Source: Massilia eburnea
GTDB lineage: Bacteria > Pseudomonadota > Gammaproteobacteria > Burkholderiales > Burkholderiaceae_D
Length of the DNA stretch: 64,000 bases
NCBI RefSeq assembly: GCF_009720745.1
Contig: NZ_WNKX01000020.1
Coordinates: forward strand, 1 to 64,000
Direction of reading: 5' to 3'
In this document: positions 17,931 through 26,915 of the stretch, one piece after another
How positions within the stretch are numbered: position 1 is the first letter of the stretch
Layout of the letters: every line of letters starts with the position of its first letter
The notes under the pieces: model-generated
The model's database searches: none
Told to the model about the DNA's origin: nothing
What the model saw: the letters and a program-made list of their open reading frames with translations, nothing else
Made by a program: the position numbers and the translations under genes

Positions 17931-18377
17931 GGGTTTCACCACGCTACTAGGCAGCGTCTGAAAATCATCCGTCTGATAAAGCGACGTCCAAGCCGCCAAT
18001 AATGCCGGCGGCGGCGTCACCAGCTTGCGCGCGGTCAGGTCCAGCCACCCGCCCGAACTGTTGATGCGCGCCGACAGCTTCCCATCGCTGCGATAAACAT
18101 CACTACGCAGCATCCAGCGGCTCCCGTCCTGCGACATCCCGGCCAGCGCCAGGGTCACCGTGATCTGGTCCATCAGCAGCACTTCCTTGAAGTACGCGAT
18201 ATCGTCCTTCATCACGACAGGACCGATATTCAGCCGCTTGAATTCCGCCATCGGAAAACCGTGCTCGCCCAAAAACATCATGCGAATATCGCCCGCCTTG
18301 TTCAGGTAAGCCGTATTGGCCATATGGCTGTTGAAGTCCATATCGCCCCAGCCGGCCAGCATCTTCCGCTCAAACAT
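17928..18377 (-). CDS. Acyl-CoA thioesterase, hotdog fold
   Basis: The 149-residue protein fits the 4-hydroxybenzoyl-CoA thioesterase-like family. The N-terminal WGDMDFNSHMANTAYLN holds the usual Asp (catalytic) and the His/Asn motif. A long helix region follows, then strands such as VLLMDQITVTLALAG. I choose the ATG at 18377, with GGAG 5 nt before it; two in-frame GTG codons just upstream are alternatives. It follows the M20 hydrolase gene by 10 bp, so it probably belongs to the puuD operon. The substrate is unknown and a link to purine catabolism is not obvious. Confidence 0.78.
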   Translation of the reverse strand: MFERKMLAGWGDMDFNSHMANTAYLNKAGDIRMMFLGEHGFPMAEFKRLNIGPVVMKDDIAYFKEVLLMDQITVTLALAGMSQDGSRWMLRSDVYRSDGKLSARINSSGGWLDLTARKLVTPPPALLAAWTSLYQTDDFQTLPSSVVKP

Positions 18378-18387
18378 CACCACTCCT

Positions 18388-19614
18388 TTACTCGGCCGCG
18401 AGGAAGTCCAGCAGAGTCAGGGCCACGATCTTGGTCGCCTTGCGCAAGTCTTCCAGCAGCAATTTCTCATCCGCCTTCTTGGCATTCGATTCGGGCACGC
18501 TGCGCGGCCCTGCACCATATAGTACCGCCGGAATGCCATGCTCGCCATACAGGCGCGCGTCCGCGTAGAGCGGCGTACCGACGGCCGGGATATCCTCGCC
18601 CAGCACCTCGCGGGCATTCTTCTGCAGGTTCGCCACCAGCTGCGCGCCGGCCGGCAAGGGACGTAAAGCGTGGGAGAGCAGCAAGCGCTTGACCTCAAGA
18701 CGGATGCCGGGCACGCCCTGCACCGCCTCCTCGATCAGCCTGCGCACTTGCGCCTCGACTGCGACCGGATCTTCTTCCGGAATCATGCGGCGGTCCATCT
18801 TCATCACCACTTTGCCCGGCACCACATTGGTATTGGTGCCGCCATCGATACGGCCTACCAGCATGGTTGGCGAATCGATGCCCGGCACTTTGGACTTCAC
18901 CTTCTTCAGTTCCGGTAACTGGCCGTAGATCGCATTCAGTATCCGGGTCGCCGCCTGCAGCGCGTCGTGGCCGGTTTCCGGCATGGCGCCGTGGCCGGAC
19001 TTGCCGTGCACGGTGATCTCCAGTTGCAGGCAGGCGTTGTGCGCCGTGACGATGTTGTAGCTGAAGCCAGCCGCAATCACATAATCCGGCTTGGTCAGCT
19101 TTTCGCGCAGCAGGAAGCCAGGGCCCAGCAGGCCGCCGAATTCTTCGTCATAGGTAAAGTGCAGTTCAATCGCGCCTTTGAGCTTGACACCCAGCGCCTC
19201 CAGCGCGCGCACGGCGAAAATATAGGTCGCGAAATCGCACTTCGATACGGCGGCCGCACGGCCGTAGATATAGCCGTTCTCGATCACGCCGCCATACGGC
19301 GGATAAGTCCAGCCCTCGCCCGGAGGCACCACGTCGCCGTGGGCATTGAGTGCAATGGTCGGCCCGCCCGCCGCATAAGGCCGGCGGATGATCAGGTTGG
19401 TGATAGATTCCATGCCGTAATCGCGCACCTCCTGCTCTGGCACGGCGTGCTTCTCGGCGGTCCAGCCGTAGGCCTTGACCAGTTCCGCCACGGTTTCCGC
19501 ATGCGGCGCATTGTTGCCGGGCGGCGTATCGGTCGGAACGCGCAGCACCTGCTGCAGCAGCGCCACTTCTTCGTCGAAATGGGCATCGATCCATTGCGTG
19601 ATTTTCTCGTTCAT
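18388..19614 (-). CDS. M20-family metallohydrolase (ArgE/DapE-like)
   Basis: The 408-residue enzyme shows the dinuclear zinc site of M20 hydrolases: NAHGDVVPPGEGW (His and Asp), the Glu pair in TYDEEFGG, and a lid/dimerisation domain with HGKSGHGAMPETG. Family members hydrolyse amide bonds of N-acylated amino acids, peptides or ureides. Its start overlaps the stop of puuD (TAATG), so translation is coupled. A role on a ureide or carbamoyl intermediate of purine breakdown is possible, but a general deacylase is equally likely. The allantoate step is already covered by the fusion protein at 21946. Confidence 0.82.
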   Translation of the reverse strand: MNEKITQWIDAHFDEEVALLQQVLRVPTDTPPGNNAPHAETVAELVKAYGWTAEKHAVPEQEVRDYGMESITNLIIRRPYAAGGPTIALNAHGDVVPPGEGWTYPPYGGVIENGYIYGRAAAVSKCDFATYIFAVRALEALGVKLKGAIELHFTYDEEFGGLLGPGFLLREKLTKPDYVIAAGFSYNIVTAHNACLQLEITVHGKSGHGAMPETGHDALQAATRILNAIYGQLPELKKVKSKVPGIDSPTMLVGRIDGGTNTNVVPGKVVMKMDRRMIPEEDPVAVEAQVRRLIEEAVQGVPGIRLEVKRLLLSHALRPLPAGAQLVANLQKNAREVLGEDIPAVGTPLYADARLYGEHGIPAVLYGAGPRSVPESNAKKADEKLLLEDLRKATKIVALTLLDFLAAE

Positions 19615-20822
19615 TACTTTGCTCCTGCGGCGAACCAGGCGCCCAGTTCGGCGCGTTCGGCTTCGGTCATATTGGTCAGGTTACCGATCGGCATATCCTT
19701 CTGCTCCACAGCGCGTTTGTGGATCTGGGCGGCGCGCTGGTGTACCTGGTCTGCCGTATCAAACAGCACGCCGGCTGGCGCGGTAGCAAAGCCGGGCTGG
19801 GTCGGCGTCGCGGAATGGCAAGCCACGCAGCGCGTATCAATGATGGCCTTCACTTTCGCAAATTGGGCGGCCGGATCTGCGGCAGGCTTTACAGCGGCAG
19901 GCTTGGACGGCGCAATCGCCACCGCCACCGCAAGCAGCAGCGCCGCGCCAATCGCCGGATAGCGCCACTCAACGCGGCCCTTGTGGCGCAGGTTGAAGAA
20001 GTGGCGAATAAAGACGCCTGCCGCCATGATGAAGCCCAGCACCAGCCAGGCATTCCTGTTCTGGTACGTCATCGCATAGTGGTTACTGATCATGATGAAC
20101 AGCACCGGCAACGTAAAGTAATTGTTATGCACGCTGCGCTGCTTGGCCTTGATGCCGTGGACCGGGTCCGGCAGGCTGCCCGCCTGCATGGCCTGCACCA
20201 TCTTGCGCTGGCCCGGAATGATCACCATTGCCACGTTGGCGACCATCATGGTGCCGATCATCGCACCGATGTGGATGAAGGCCGCGCGGCCGCTCAGCAA
20301 GTGCGTCAACGCATAGGCGGAAACAAGCAGCAGCACGAACACCACCAGGCCAAGCCATTTTTCGCTTTTGCCAAGCGGGGAGCGGCACAGCGCGTCGTAG
20401 ACAATCCAGCCCGCGACCAGGAAGCCGATGCCGATACCGATGGCCTGGAGGCTGGACAGGTCGGCCACCTGCTTATCCACCATCATGGCTTGTGCGTTGA
20501 AGTAGTAGGCAATGGTCAGCAAGGCAATGCCAGACAGCCAGGTGGTGTAAGCCTCCCACTTGAACCAATGGAGCTCCTTCGGCAGTTCGGCCGGCGCCAC
20601 CAGGTACTTCTGCGGGTTATAGAATCCGCCGCCATGCACCGCCCACAATTCGCCTGACACGCCCTTCTTCGCCAAGTCCGAGCCAGGCGCCGGCGGGCGG
20701 ATCGAATTATCCAGCCACACGAAATAGAACGAAGCGCCGATCCAGGCAATGCCCGTGATGATGTGCAGCCAGCGCACCAGCAGGTTTGCCCATTCCAGGC
20801 CATAGGGCAGCAGGTATTCCAT
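19614..20822 (-). CDS. puuD: Membrane-bound urate oxidase with C-terminal cytochrome c domain
   Basis: The 402-residue protein matches PuuD, the cytochrome-linked urate oxidase that converts urate to 5-hydroxyisourate and passes electrons to the respiratory chain. Residues 1-300 form about eight membrane helices with many His residues (LVRWLHIITGIAWIGASF, GRAAFIHIGAMIG, VHNNYFTLPVLFIMISNHY). Residues after about 320 form a cytochrome c domain with the haem motif CVACH and a Met in QKDMPIGN as likely distal ligand. It is the first gene of a minus-strand operon with the M20 hydrolase and thioesterase, divergent from a LysR gene. The next enzyme, hydroxyisourate hydrolase, is not in the window. 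Confidence 0.93.
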   Translation of the reverse strand: MEYLLPYGLEWANLLVRWLHIITGIAWIGASFYFVWLDNSIRPPAPGSDLAKKGVSGELWAVHGGGFYNPQKYLVAPAELPKELHWFKWEAYTTWLSGIALLTIAYYFNAQAMMVDKQVADLSSLQAIGIGIGFLVAGWIVYDALCRSPLGKSEKWLGLVVFVLLLVSAYALTHLLSGRAAFIHIGAMIGTMMVANVAMVIIPGQRKMVQAMQAGSLPDPVHGIKAKQRSVHNNYFTLPVLFIMISNHYAMTYQNRNAWLVLGFIMAAGVFIRHFFNLRHKGRVEWRYPAIGAALLLAVAVAIAPSKPAAVKPAADPAAQFAKVKAIIDTRCVACHSATPTQPGFATAPAGVLFDTADQVHQRAAQIHKRAVEQKDMPIGNLTNMTEAERAELGAWFAAGAK

Positions 20823-20896
20823 GTAAATCCTTGAGTTGAAGAAGTGGCAATCTATCGAAGATACGCGTTTTCGAGCCCCTGCAACATGAAATATGT

Positions 20897-20927
20897 CGTA
20901 TATTCAAGATATTCGAATTCATATACG
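20897..20927. promoter_or_regulatory. AT-rich inverted repeat between puuD and the LysR gene
   Basis: CGTATA and TATACG arms flank a 19-bp AT-rich core containing TTCAAGATATTCGAA. The site is 9 bp before the LysR ATG and about 75 bp from puuD. A LysR regulator commonly binds such a site to control both itself and the divergent gene. Confidence 0.4.
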
Positions 20928-20935
20928 TAAGCAAG

Positions 20936-21865
20936 ATGTCCGGCCTTCCGCAACACCTCGATATCCACCTCATTCGCATTCTCTACCTGCTGCTGGTGGA
21001 GAAGAACGTATCGCGGGTGGCGCTCAAGCTCAATCAACCGCAGCCTTCCATCTCCGCCTCGCTGCGCAAGCTGCGCGAGCTGACCGGCGACCCCTTGCTG
21101 GTGCGCGGTGCGCGCGGCATGGTGCCGACCCAGCACGGCGAAAGCCTTCTCAAGCCGGCCAAGCGCATCCTGGACGAGACGGAATCGCTGTTCGTGAAGA
21201 AGACGCCCTTCGTGGCACAGGAAGAAGCCCGCACCTTCAATATCGCCGCGCCGGACTACCTGGACAGCCAGTTCCTGCCGAACGTGGTGGCCATGCTGCG
21301 GCGCGGCTCGCCCAAAAGCCGCGTCGTCATCCACTCGATCGGCCCCGGCACCGACTACCTGCGCCTGCTATCGGACGGCGACATGGACCTGGTGATCGCC
21401 AACTGGGATGAACCGCCGCAGCACCTGCACATTTCCAAGCTGTTCGAAGACCCGATCATCTGCGCCATGCACGCCGGCAGCCCATATGCCAAGCGCACCG
21501 CCAGCGACGCCATGACGCTGGACGACTATCTCACCCTGCCCCATGTCGCACCCTCCCAGATGGTGCCCGGCTACGGCGGCGTGATCGACGCCTTCCTGGA
21601 ACGCCAGGGCCTGCGCCGCAACGTGGCGGTGGAATCGGCCTATTTCAGCCTGATCCCCTACATGCTGGCGCAAACCGACCTGGTACTGACCACCGGCCGC
21701 CAGTTCTTGCGTTTTTACGAGAACTCGCTGCCGTTGAAAGTCTTCACCCCGCCGGTGAAGTTCCCGCCGATGCGCTTCTACCAGCTTTGGCACGAACGCG
21801 TGCACCAGGCCCCCGAACACAAATGGCTGCGCGACCAGGTGACCGCCGCCGCCAAGGCACTTTGA
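20936..21865 (+). CDS. LysR-family transcriptional regulator, probable purine catabolism control
   Basis: The 309-residue protein has a LysR-type N-terminal winged helix (VSRVALKLNQPQPSISASL) and a substrate-binding domain of two lobes. It contains LLVRGARGMVPT after the DNA-binding region, as in many LysR proteins of the NodD/LinR branch. It is divergent from puuD and upstream of the uraD-amidohydrolase fusion on the same strand. Control of urate degradation with a purine intermediate as inducer is therefore likely, but is inferred from position only. Confidence 0.88.
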   Translation: MSGLPQHLDIHLIRILYLLLVEKNVSRVALKLNQPQPSISASLRKLRELTGDPLLVRGARGMVPTQHGESLLKPAKRILDETESLFVKKTPFVAQEEARTFNIAAPDYLDSQFLPNVVAMLRRGSPKSRVVIHSIGPGTDYLRLLSDGDMDLVIANWDEPPQHLHISKLFEDPIICAMHAGSPYAKRTASDAMTLDDYLTLPHVAPSQMVPGYGGVIDAFLERQGLRRNVAVESAYFSLIPYMLAQTDLVLTTGRQFLRFYENSLPLKVFTPPVKFPPMRFYQLWHERVHQAPEHKWLRDQVTAAAKAL

Positions 21866-21945
21866 TAATGGCAGGTATATAGTGGTGCTTATAGCGTGCT
21901 GTTCTGGGCGAGATATGATCGATGATCTATTTTGGGATGCCTGCG

Positions 21946-23703
21946 ATGACGACGACTCTCTCCGAACTGAATTCCTGCGACCTGGCCGCTTTTGTTGACC
22001 GCTTGCGCGGTATTTATGAGCATTCGCCGTGGATTCCGGAGCGGGCGGCGGCGCAGCGGCCCTTCGCCTCCCTGGCGGCGTTGAAGCAGGCATTGCAGGG
22101 CGTGGTCTCCAGCGCGACGGAGGCCGAACAGCTTGGCCTTGTGCGCGCTCACCCGGAACTGGCGGGCAAGGCGGCCATCGCCGGCGAACTCACCGCGGAA
22201 TCGACGAGCGAGCAAGCCAAGTCTGGGCTGAACCTGTGCAGCGCCGAGGAATTCGCGACTTTGCACAAACTGAATGCGGACTACAACGCCAAGTTCAGTT
22301 TCCCCTTCATCCTCGCGGTAAAGGGCCCGACCGGGCTAGGGCTGACGCGCGAAGCCGTCATCGCCACCTTCGCGCGCCGGCTGAAGAACCAGCGCGCCGA
22401 CGAATTGGCGGAATGCCTGCGCCAGATTCATCGTATCGCCGAAATCCGCCTGAACGACCTGCTTGGCGTGCAGCTGCAATTCGGCCCGCAAATCATGCAG
22501 TGGTCGGAAGATCTGGCGCAATGGAGCGACGATGAGGGCGCCCTGACCTGCGCCTACATGACCGACGCGCACCGCGCAGCCGCGGCGCAGCTGGCGGCGT
22601 GGATGCGCGGTGCGGGCATGCAGGTGGAGATCGATGCGGTCGGCAATGTGGTTGGCCGATACCTGTCGGACGCGCCAGGCGCGAAGACGATCATCACGGG
22701 CTCCCACTACGACACGGTTCGCAACGGCGGCAAATACGACGGCCGCCTTGGCATCTTGCTGCCCATCGCCATCGTGCGGTATTTGCACGATGAGGGCGAG
22801 AAGCTGCCGTTCCATTTCGAAGTGATCGGCTTCGCGGAAGAAGAAGGTGTCCGCTTCCGCAGCACCTTCCTGGGCAGTAACGCCGTCACAGGGAAATTCG
22901 ACATGGGCTTGCTGGACGCCGTCGACGCCGAAGGCATCAGGATGCGCGATGCGCTGGCCGCAGCGGGTCACGACGCGGCAGCCATTCCTTCCATCGCCCG
23001 CCGGCGCGAGGACATTGCGGCCTACGTCGAAGTGCATATCGAACAAGGCCCCGTGCTGCTCGAGCACGGCCTGCCGGTAGGCGTGGTCACGGCGATTGCC
23101 GGCAGCTCGCGCTTCCTCGTTGAACTGCAAGGCGTGGCAAGCCATGCCGGCACTACGCCTATGCATATGCGCAAGGATGCAGCGGCGGCAGCGGCCGAAA
23201 TCGTACTGCTGGTTGAACAGCGCTGCTCGCAAGGCGTGGCGCTTGTCGGTACCGTCGGCCAGTTGCAGGTGCCGGGCGGATCGGTGAACGTGATCCCTGG
23301 CGCCTGCAAACTCTCGCTCGATATCCGCGCCGCCGACGATGCAGTGCGAGAGGCTGCGGTCAAGGACGTGCTGGATGGCCTGGCCGCTATCTGCTCACGG
23401 CGCAACATCGAATTCAAGGTCGAAAAAATCGTGGAAGCAAAGGCCGCGCCTTGCGCGCCATGGCTGATGCAGCAGCTGGGCGACGCCGTCGAGCGCCGTG
23501 GCTTGCCGCGCTTCGACCTTCTGTCCGGCGCCGGCCACGATGCGATGGCGATTGCCGCGCTGACCGATGTGGCGATGCTGTTCACCCGCTGCGGCAACGG
23601 CGGCATCAGCCACAATCCGCTGGAGACGATGACGGCAGACGATGCCGACCTGGCCGCGCAAGTCTTGCTGGATTTCCTGCGCCGCTTCAGCCCTCAGGTT
23701 TGA
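21946..23703 (+). CDS. Fused OHCU decarboxylase (UraD) and allantoate amidohydrolase
   Basis: One chain of about 585 residues carries two purine-degradation enzymes. Residues 1-165 are UraD, which makes S-allantoin from OHCU, with RAHPELAGKAA, TSEQAKSGL and YNAKFSFPFI. Residues about 175-585 are an M20 amidohydrolase of the allantoate type, with metal ligands in GSHYDTVRNGGKYDG, AEEEGVRF, HIEQGP and GAGHDAM. Allantoinase, which acts between the two steps, is absent from the window. The ATG at 21946 fits UraD N-termini (TLSELNSCDLAAF) with GGGA upstream; an ATG at 21922 is possible. Similar fusions are known in other Burkholderiales. Confidence 0.9.
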   Translation: MTTTLSELNSCDLAAFVDRLRGIYEHSPWIPERAAAQRPFASLAALKQALQGVVSSATEAEQLGLVRAHPELAGKAAIAGELTAESTSEQAKSGLNLCSAEEFATLHKLNADYNAKFSFPFILAVKGPTGLGLTREAVIATFARRLKNQRADELAECLRQIHRIAEIRLNDLLGVQLQFGPQIMQWSEDLAQWSDDEGALTCAYMTDAHRAAAAQLAAWMRGAGMQVEIDAVGNVVGRYLSDAPGAKTIITGSHYDTVRNGGKYDGRLGILLPIAIVRYLHDEGEKLPFHFEVIGFAEEEGVRFRSTFLGSNAVTGKFDMGLLDAVDAEGIRMRDALAAAGHDAAAIPSIARRREDIAAYVEVHIEQGPVLLEHGLPVGVVTAIAGSSRFLVELQGVASHAGTTPMHMRKDAAAAAAEIVLLVEQRCSQGVALVGTVGQLQVPGGSVNVIPGACKLSLDIRAADDAVREAAVKDVLDGLAAICSRRNIEFKVEKIVEAKAAPCAPWLMQQLGDAVERRGLPRFDLLSGAGHDAMAIAALTDVAMLFTRCGNGGISHNPLETMTADDADLAAQVLLDFLRRFSPQV

Positions 23704-23728
23704 AAGGCCAACCTCGAACCTTTGGGTT

Positions 23729-24769
23729 TCATTTTCTGATCACCGGCCCGGCTTCCGACGGGGTTGCGGAGAATCGCGGGGCCGGATTCGCCTGCAGCAC
23801 GCCGTCGACTTTCGCATACGTTCCGCGTGCCTTCATATGCGGGTGCTGTGCCGCTTCGGATGGCGAGAGCACCGGCGCAAAGCAGGCATCCGTTCCCTCC
23901 AGCAGTGCGCACCAGTCATCGCGCGTGCGCGTTGCAAACAGCTCGGCCATCGCCGCACGCTGCAGCGGCCACTGGCCCGCCGCATGCTGGGCCGCGAAGC
24001 GGCGGTCATCGGCCAGCCCGAGTTTTTCCAGCAGCAGTTTGTAGAATTTACCCTCCAGCGCCCCGACCGTGATATCGCGGCCATCTTTGCAACGATAGGT
24101 GTTGAACCAGTGCGGGCCATCCAGCACCGAGGTGCCGCGCTGCTCGCGCATCAAGCCAGTTGCGGACAGGTCGAGCAGGAGGTTCATCATATGCGCCGAA
24201 CCGTCCACGATGGCGGCGTCGATCACCTGGCCTTTGCCACCGCCGCGTGCATGCAGGATGGCGGAAACGATGCCCAGCGCAAGATACAGGGCGCCGCCGC
24301 CAAGGTCGCCCACCAGCGTCGGCGGCGCGACCGGCGGAACGTCGCCCGCGCCCGCGTAATGCAATGCGCCCGACAAGGCGATGTAGTTGTTGTCATGGCC
24401 CGCCGCTTGCGCCAGCGGGCCGGTTTGCCCCCATCCCGTCATGCGGCCGTAGGCGAGGCGCGGATTGCGCGCCAGGCATACCTCGGGACCAAGGCCCAGG
24501 CGTTCCATGGCGCCGGGCCGCATGCCTTCGATCAGGCCGTCGGCGTCCTCGATCAGTTCCAGCACGGTGTCGATGGCGCCGGGATCCTTCAGGTCCAGTT
24601 CCATCGAGCGCTTGCCGCGGCGCAGGATGCCGGCGGTCGGGATCTCCGCCGGCCCGGGACGTTCAACCAGGATCACTTCCGCGCCCATGTCCGCCAGCAG
24701 CATGCCGCAAAATGGCCCCGGGCCGATACCGGCAATCTCGATAATCCTGACACCGGACAGCACACCCAT
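23729..24769 (-). CDS. CaiB/BaiF CoA-transferase family, alpha-methylacyl-CoA racemase-like
   Basis: The 346-residue protein matches alpha-methylacyl-CoA racemases. The N-terminal GVRIIEIAGIGPGPFCGMLL and MGAEVILVERPG are family signatures, and LYLALGIVSAIL with ARGGGKGQVIDAAIVDG follows. Racemases convert (R)- to (S)-2-methylacyl-CoA so that branched chains can be oxidised. At 346 residues it is closer to racemases (about 360-380) than to formyl-CoA transferases (about 420). It is the last gene of the acyl-CoA operon, 1 bp after the bifunctional enzyme, which supports a job in branched-chain or steroid side-chain breakdown. Confidence 0.87.
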   Translation of the reverse strand: MGVLSGVRIIEIAGIGPGPFCGMLLADMGAEVILVERPGPAEIPTAGILRRGKRSMELDLKDPGAIDTVLELIEDADGLIEGMRPGAMERLGLGPEVCLARNPRLAYGRMTGWGQTGPLAQAAGHDNNYIALSGALHYAGAGDVPPVAPPTLVGDLGGGALYLALGIVSAILHARGGGKGQVIDAAIVDGSAHMMNLLLDLSATGLMREQRGTSVLDGPHWFNTYRCKDGRDITVGALEGKFYKLLLEKLGLADDRRFAAQHAAGQWPLQRAAMAELFATRTRDDWCALLEGTDACFAPVLSPSEAAQHPHMKARGTYAKVDGVLQANPAPRFSATPSEAGPVIRK

Positions 24770-24770
24770 C

Positions 24771-26903
24771 TCAACCCTCCGTGTAGTAAGTAGCCCCGCT
24801 TGCGGCCATCGCCTTCAGCTGCGCTGGCGGTACAAAACGTTCGCCATGCGCGGCGGCCAGGCGTTTGCACTGCGCCACGAAGGTTGCCGCCCCGGCATTG
24901 TCGATCATGCTCAACGGGCCGCCGCGGAAAGGCGGGAAGCCCCAGGCGAGGATAGCACCGACGTCGGCGTCACGCGCGGAACGCAGCACGCCTTCGTCCA
25001 TGCAGCGTGCAGTTTCCACCGCCTGCACCACGGTCAGGCGCTCAACCACCTGCGGCAGGTCCGGCTGTACCGCTGCGCGCGGAAACAGCTCCGCCAGCCC
25101 TGCCCACAGCGATTTCTTGCCGCCTTCCGGATAATCGTAGAAACCTTTGCCGGCCTTTTTGCCGATGCGGCCCAGTTCCACCATGCGTGCCGCAACTTCG
25201 TGGCCGGGACGGCCTTTGTAGGCGCTGCCTAAATCCAGGCGCGTCTGGCGATCGATCTTCCAGATCAATTCGGAGGACACTTCATCGGTCAATGCGAGCG
25301 GACCGACCGGCATACCGGCCTGCAGCCCGGCGTTTTCGATCAATGCCGGCGCAACGCCTTCGGCCAGCAAGGCAAGGCCCTCCAGCACGTATGTCGAAAA
25401 CACCCGGCTCGTGTAGAAGCCGCGCGAATCGTTGACTACGATCGGCGTCATGCCCAACGCCCGTACCAGGTCCATCGACCGCGCCAGCGTGGCGTCGGAT
25501 GTCTGCTGGCCGACGATAATTTCCACGATTGCCATGCGGTCCACCGGCGAGAAGAAATGCAGTCCGATGAAGTTGGCCGGGCGCGCGCTGGCCTCCGCCA
25601 GGCCGCTGATTGGCAAGGTAGACGTGTTGGAAGCGAAGATTGCATCACCGCCCAGCACCGCTTCCGCACGGCGCGTCACGTCGGCCTTGATGGCGCGGTC
25701 CTCGAATACCGCCTCCACCACCAGCTCGGCCCCAGCCAGCAGGGCGAAGTCGGTGGTTGGGACGATGCGCGCCAACAGGGCTGCTGCCTTTTCGGCAGAC
25801 ACCTGACCGCGTTTCTGCTGTTTATCCAGCAGCCCCGCGGAATATGCCTTGCCGTTTTCCGCCGATGCCTGTGCAGTGTCGACCAGCACCACTTCGATTC
25901 CAGCCTTGGCTGCGACATAGGCAATGCCCGCCCCCATCATGCCTGCGCCCAGTACGCCGATCTTGCTGTATTTCTGCTGCGGCACGTCCTTCGGGCGCGA
26001 CGCCAGCTTGTTCGCCTGGTTCATGCTGAAGAACAGCGTGCGGATCATGTTCTTCGCTTGCGGCGACAGCACGGTCTGCACGAAGTAGCGCGCCTCCGTC
26101 ATCAGGCCGGTATCGAGGTCCGTCATCAGCCCTTCGTACACGCAGGAGAGGATGTTGCGCGGCGCCGGGTAATTGCCGTAGGTCTTGGCGCGCAGCATTG
26201 CGTTGGCAGCCATGAACACTTGCTGCACAGCCGGCGACGACACAGCGCCGCCAGGAATCTTGAAGCCCCTGGCATCCCATGGTTGCTGTGCGCCGCCCGC
26301 GGCGATGGCGCCGAGCAGCCAAGCGTGTGCGGCGTCCGGTTCACTGCCCGCCGGAACGACTTCGTTGAGGATGCCCAGTTCACGCGCAGCGGCGGCCGTC
26401 AGGCGCTTCCCTTCCAACAGCAGCGGGAGTGATTTCTGGATGCCGACAAGGCGCGGCAAGCGTTGCGTGCCGCCGCCGCCCGGAAGCAAGCCAAGCGTCA
26501 CTTCCGGCAAGCCGAAGCGCGCCTTGGGATTGTCGGCCGCCACGCGATAGTGCCCGCACAGCGCTACTTCCAGGCCGCCGCCCAGTGTCGTTCCCGGCAG
26601 CGCCATGGCCACCGGCTTGCCGCAGGTTTCCAGCTTGCGCAGCGCGCGGTCGAGGCGCACCACGCGTTCAAACAACGCTTCCGCCGTCTTGGCGGACAGC
26701 AGCCATTCCAGGTCACCTCCCGCGATGAAGTCAGGCTTGGCCGACGTCATCAGGATGCCTTTCACGGCAGCGTCGCCCACCACGCGTTCCACCAGCTCGC
26801 ACAGCGCGTTGCAGCTTTCTTCATTCAGCACGTTCTGGCTGCGTCCCGGCATATTCCAGCTCAGGGTGGCAATGCCGTGGGAATCCAGGCTGTAATCGAT
26901 CAT
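24771..26903 (-). CDS. Enoyl-CoA hydratase / 3-hydroxyacyl-CoA dehydrogenase (FadB/FadJ-type)
   Basis: The 710-residue bifunctional enzyme performs the middle two steps of beta-oxidation. The N-terminal crotonase domain carries GTTLGGGLEVALCGHYR (oxyanion hole and first Glu) and LPEVTLGLLPGGGGTQRLPR (second Glu). The dehydrogenase part starts near residue 310 with the NAD-binding GVLGAGMMGAGIAYV, then NTSTLPISGLAE, and HFFSPVDRM with the catalytic His. Two C-terminal 3HCDH domains follow (NDSRGFYTSRV, KKAGKGFYDYP). It lies between thiolase and CaiB genes, in one operon. Confidence 0.93.
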   Translation of the reverse strand: MIDYSLDSHGIATLSWNMPGRSQNVLNEESCNALCELVERVVGDAAVKGILMTSAKPDFIAGGDLEWLLSAKTAEALFERVVRLDRALRKLETCGKPVAMALPGTTLGGGLEVALCGHYRVAADNPKARFGLPEVTLGLLPGGGGTQRLPRLVGIQKSLPLLLEGKRLTAAAARELGILNEVVPAGSEPDAAHAWLLGAIAAGGAQQPWDARGFKIPGGAVSSPAVQQVFMAANAMLRAKTYGNYPAPRNILSCVYEGLMTDLDTGLMTEARYFVQTVLSPQAKNMIRTLFFSMNQANKLASRPKDVPQQKYSKIGVLGAGMMGAGIAYVAAKAGIEVVLVDTAQASAENGKAYSAGLLDKQQKRGQVSAEKAAALLARIVPTTDFALLAGAELVVEAVFEDRAIKADVTRRAEAVLGGDAIFASNTSTLPISGLAEASARPANFIGLHFFSPVDRMAIVEIIVGQQTSDATLARSMDLVRALGMTPIVVNDSRGFYTSRVFSTYVLEGLALLAEGVAPALIENAGLQAGMPVGPLALTDEVSSELIWKIDRQTRLDLGSAYKGRPGHEVAARMVELGRIGKKAGKGFYDYPEGGKKSLWAGLAELFPRAAVQPDLPQVVERLTVVQAVETARCMDEGVLRSARDADVGAILAWGFPPFRGGPLSMIDNAGAATFVAQCKRLAAAHGERFVPPAQLKAMAASGATYYTEG

Positions 26904-26915
26904 TGTCTGTCTCCC

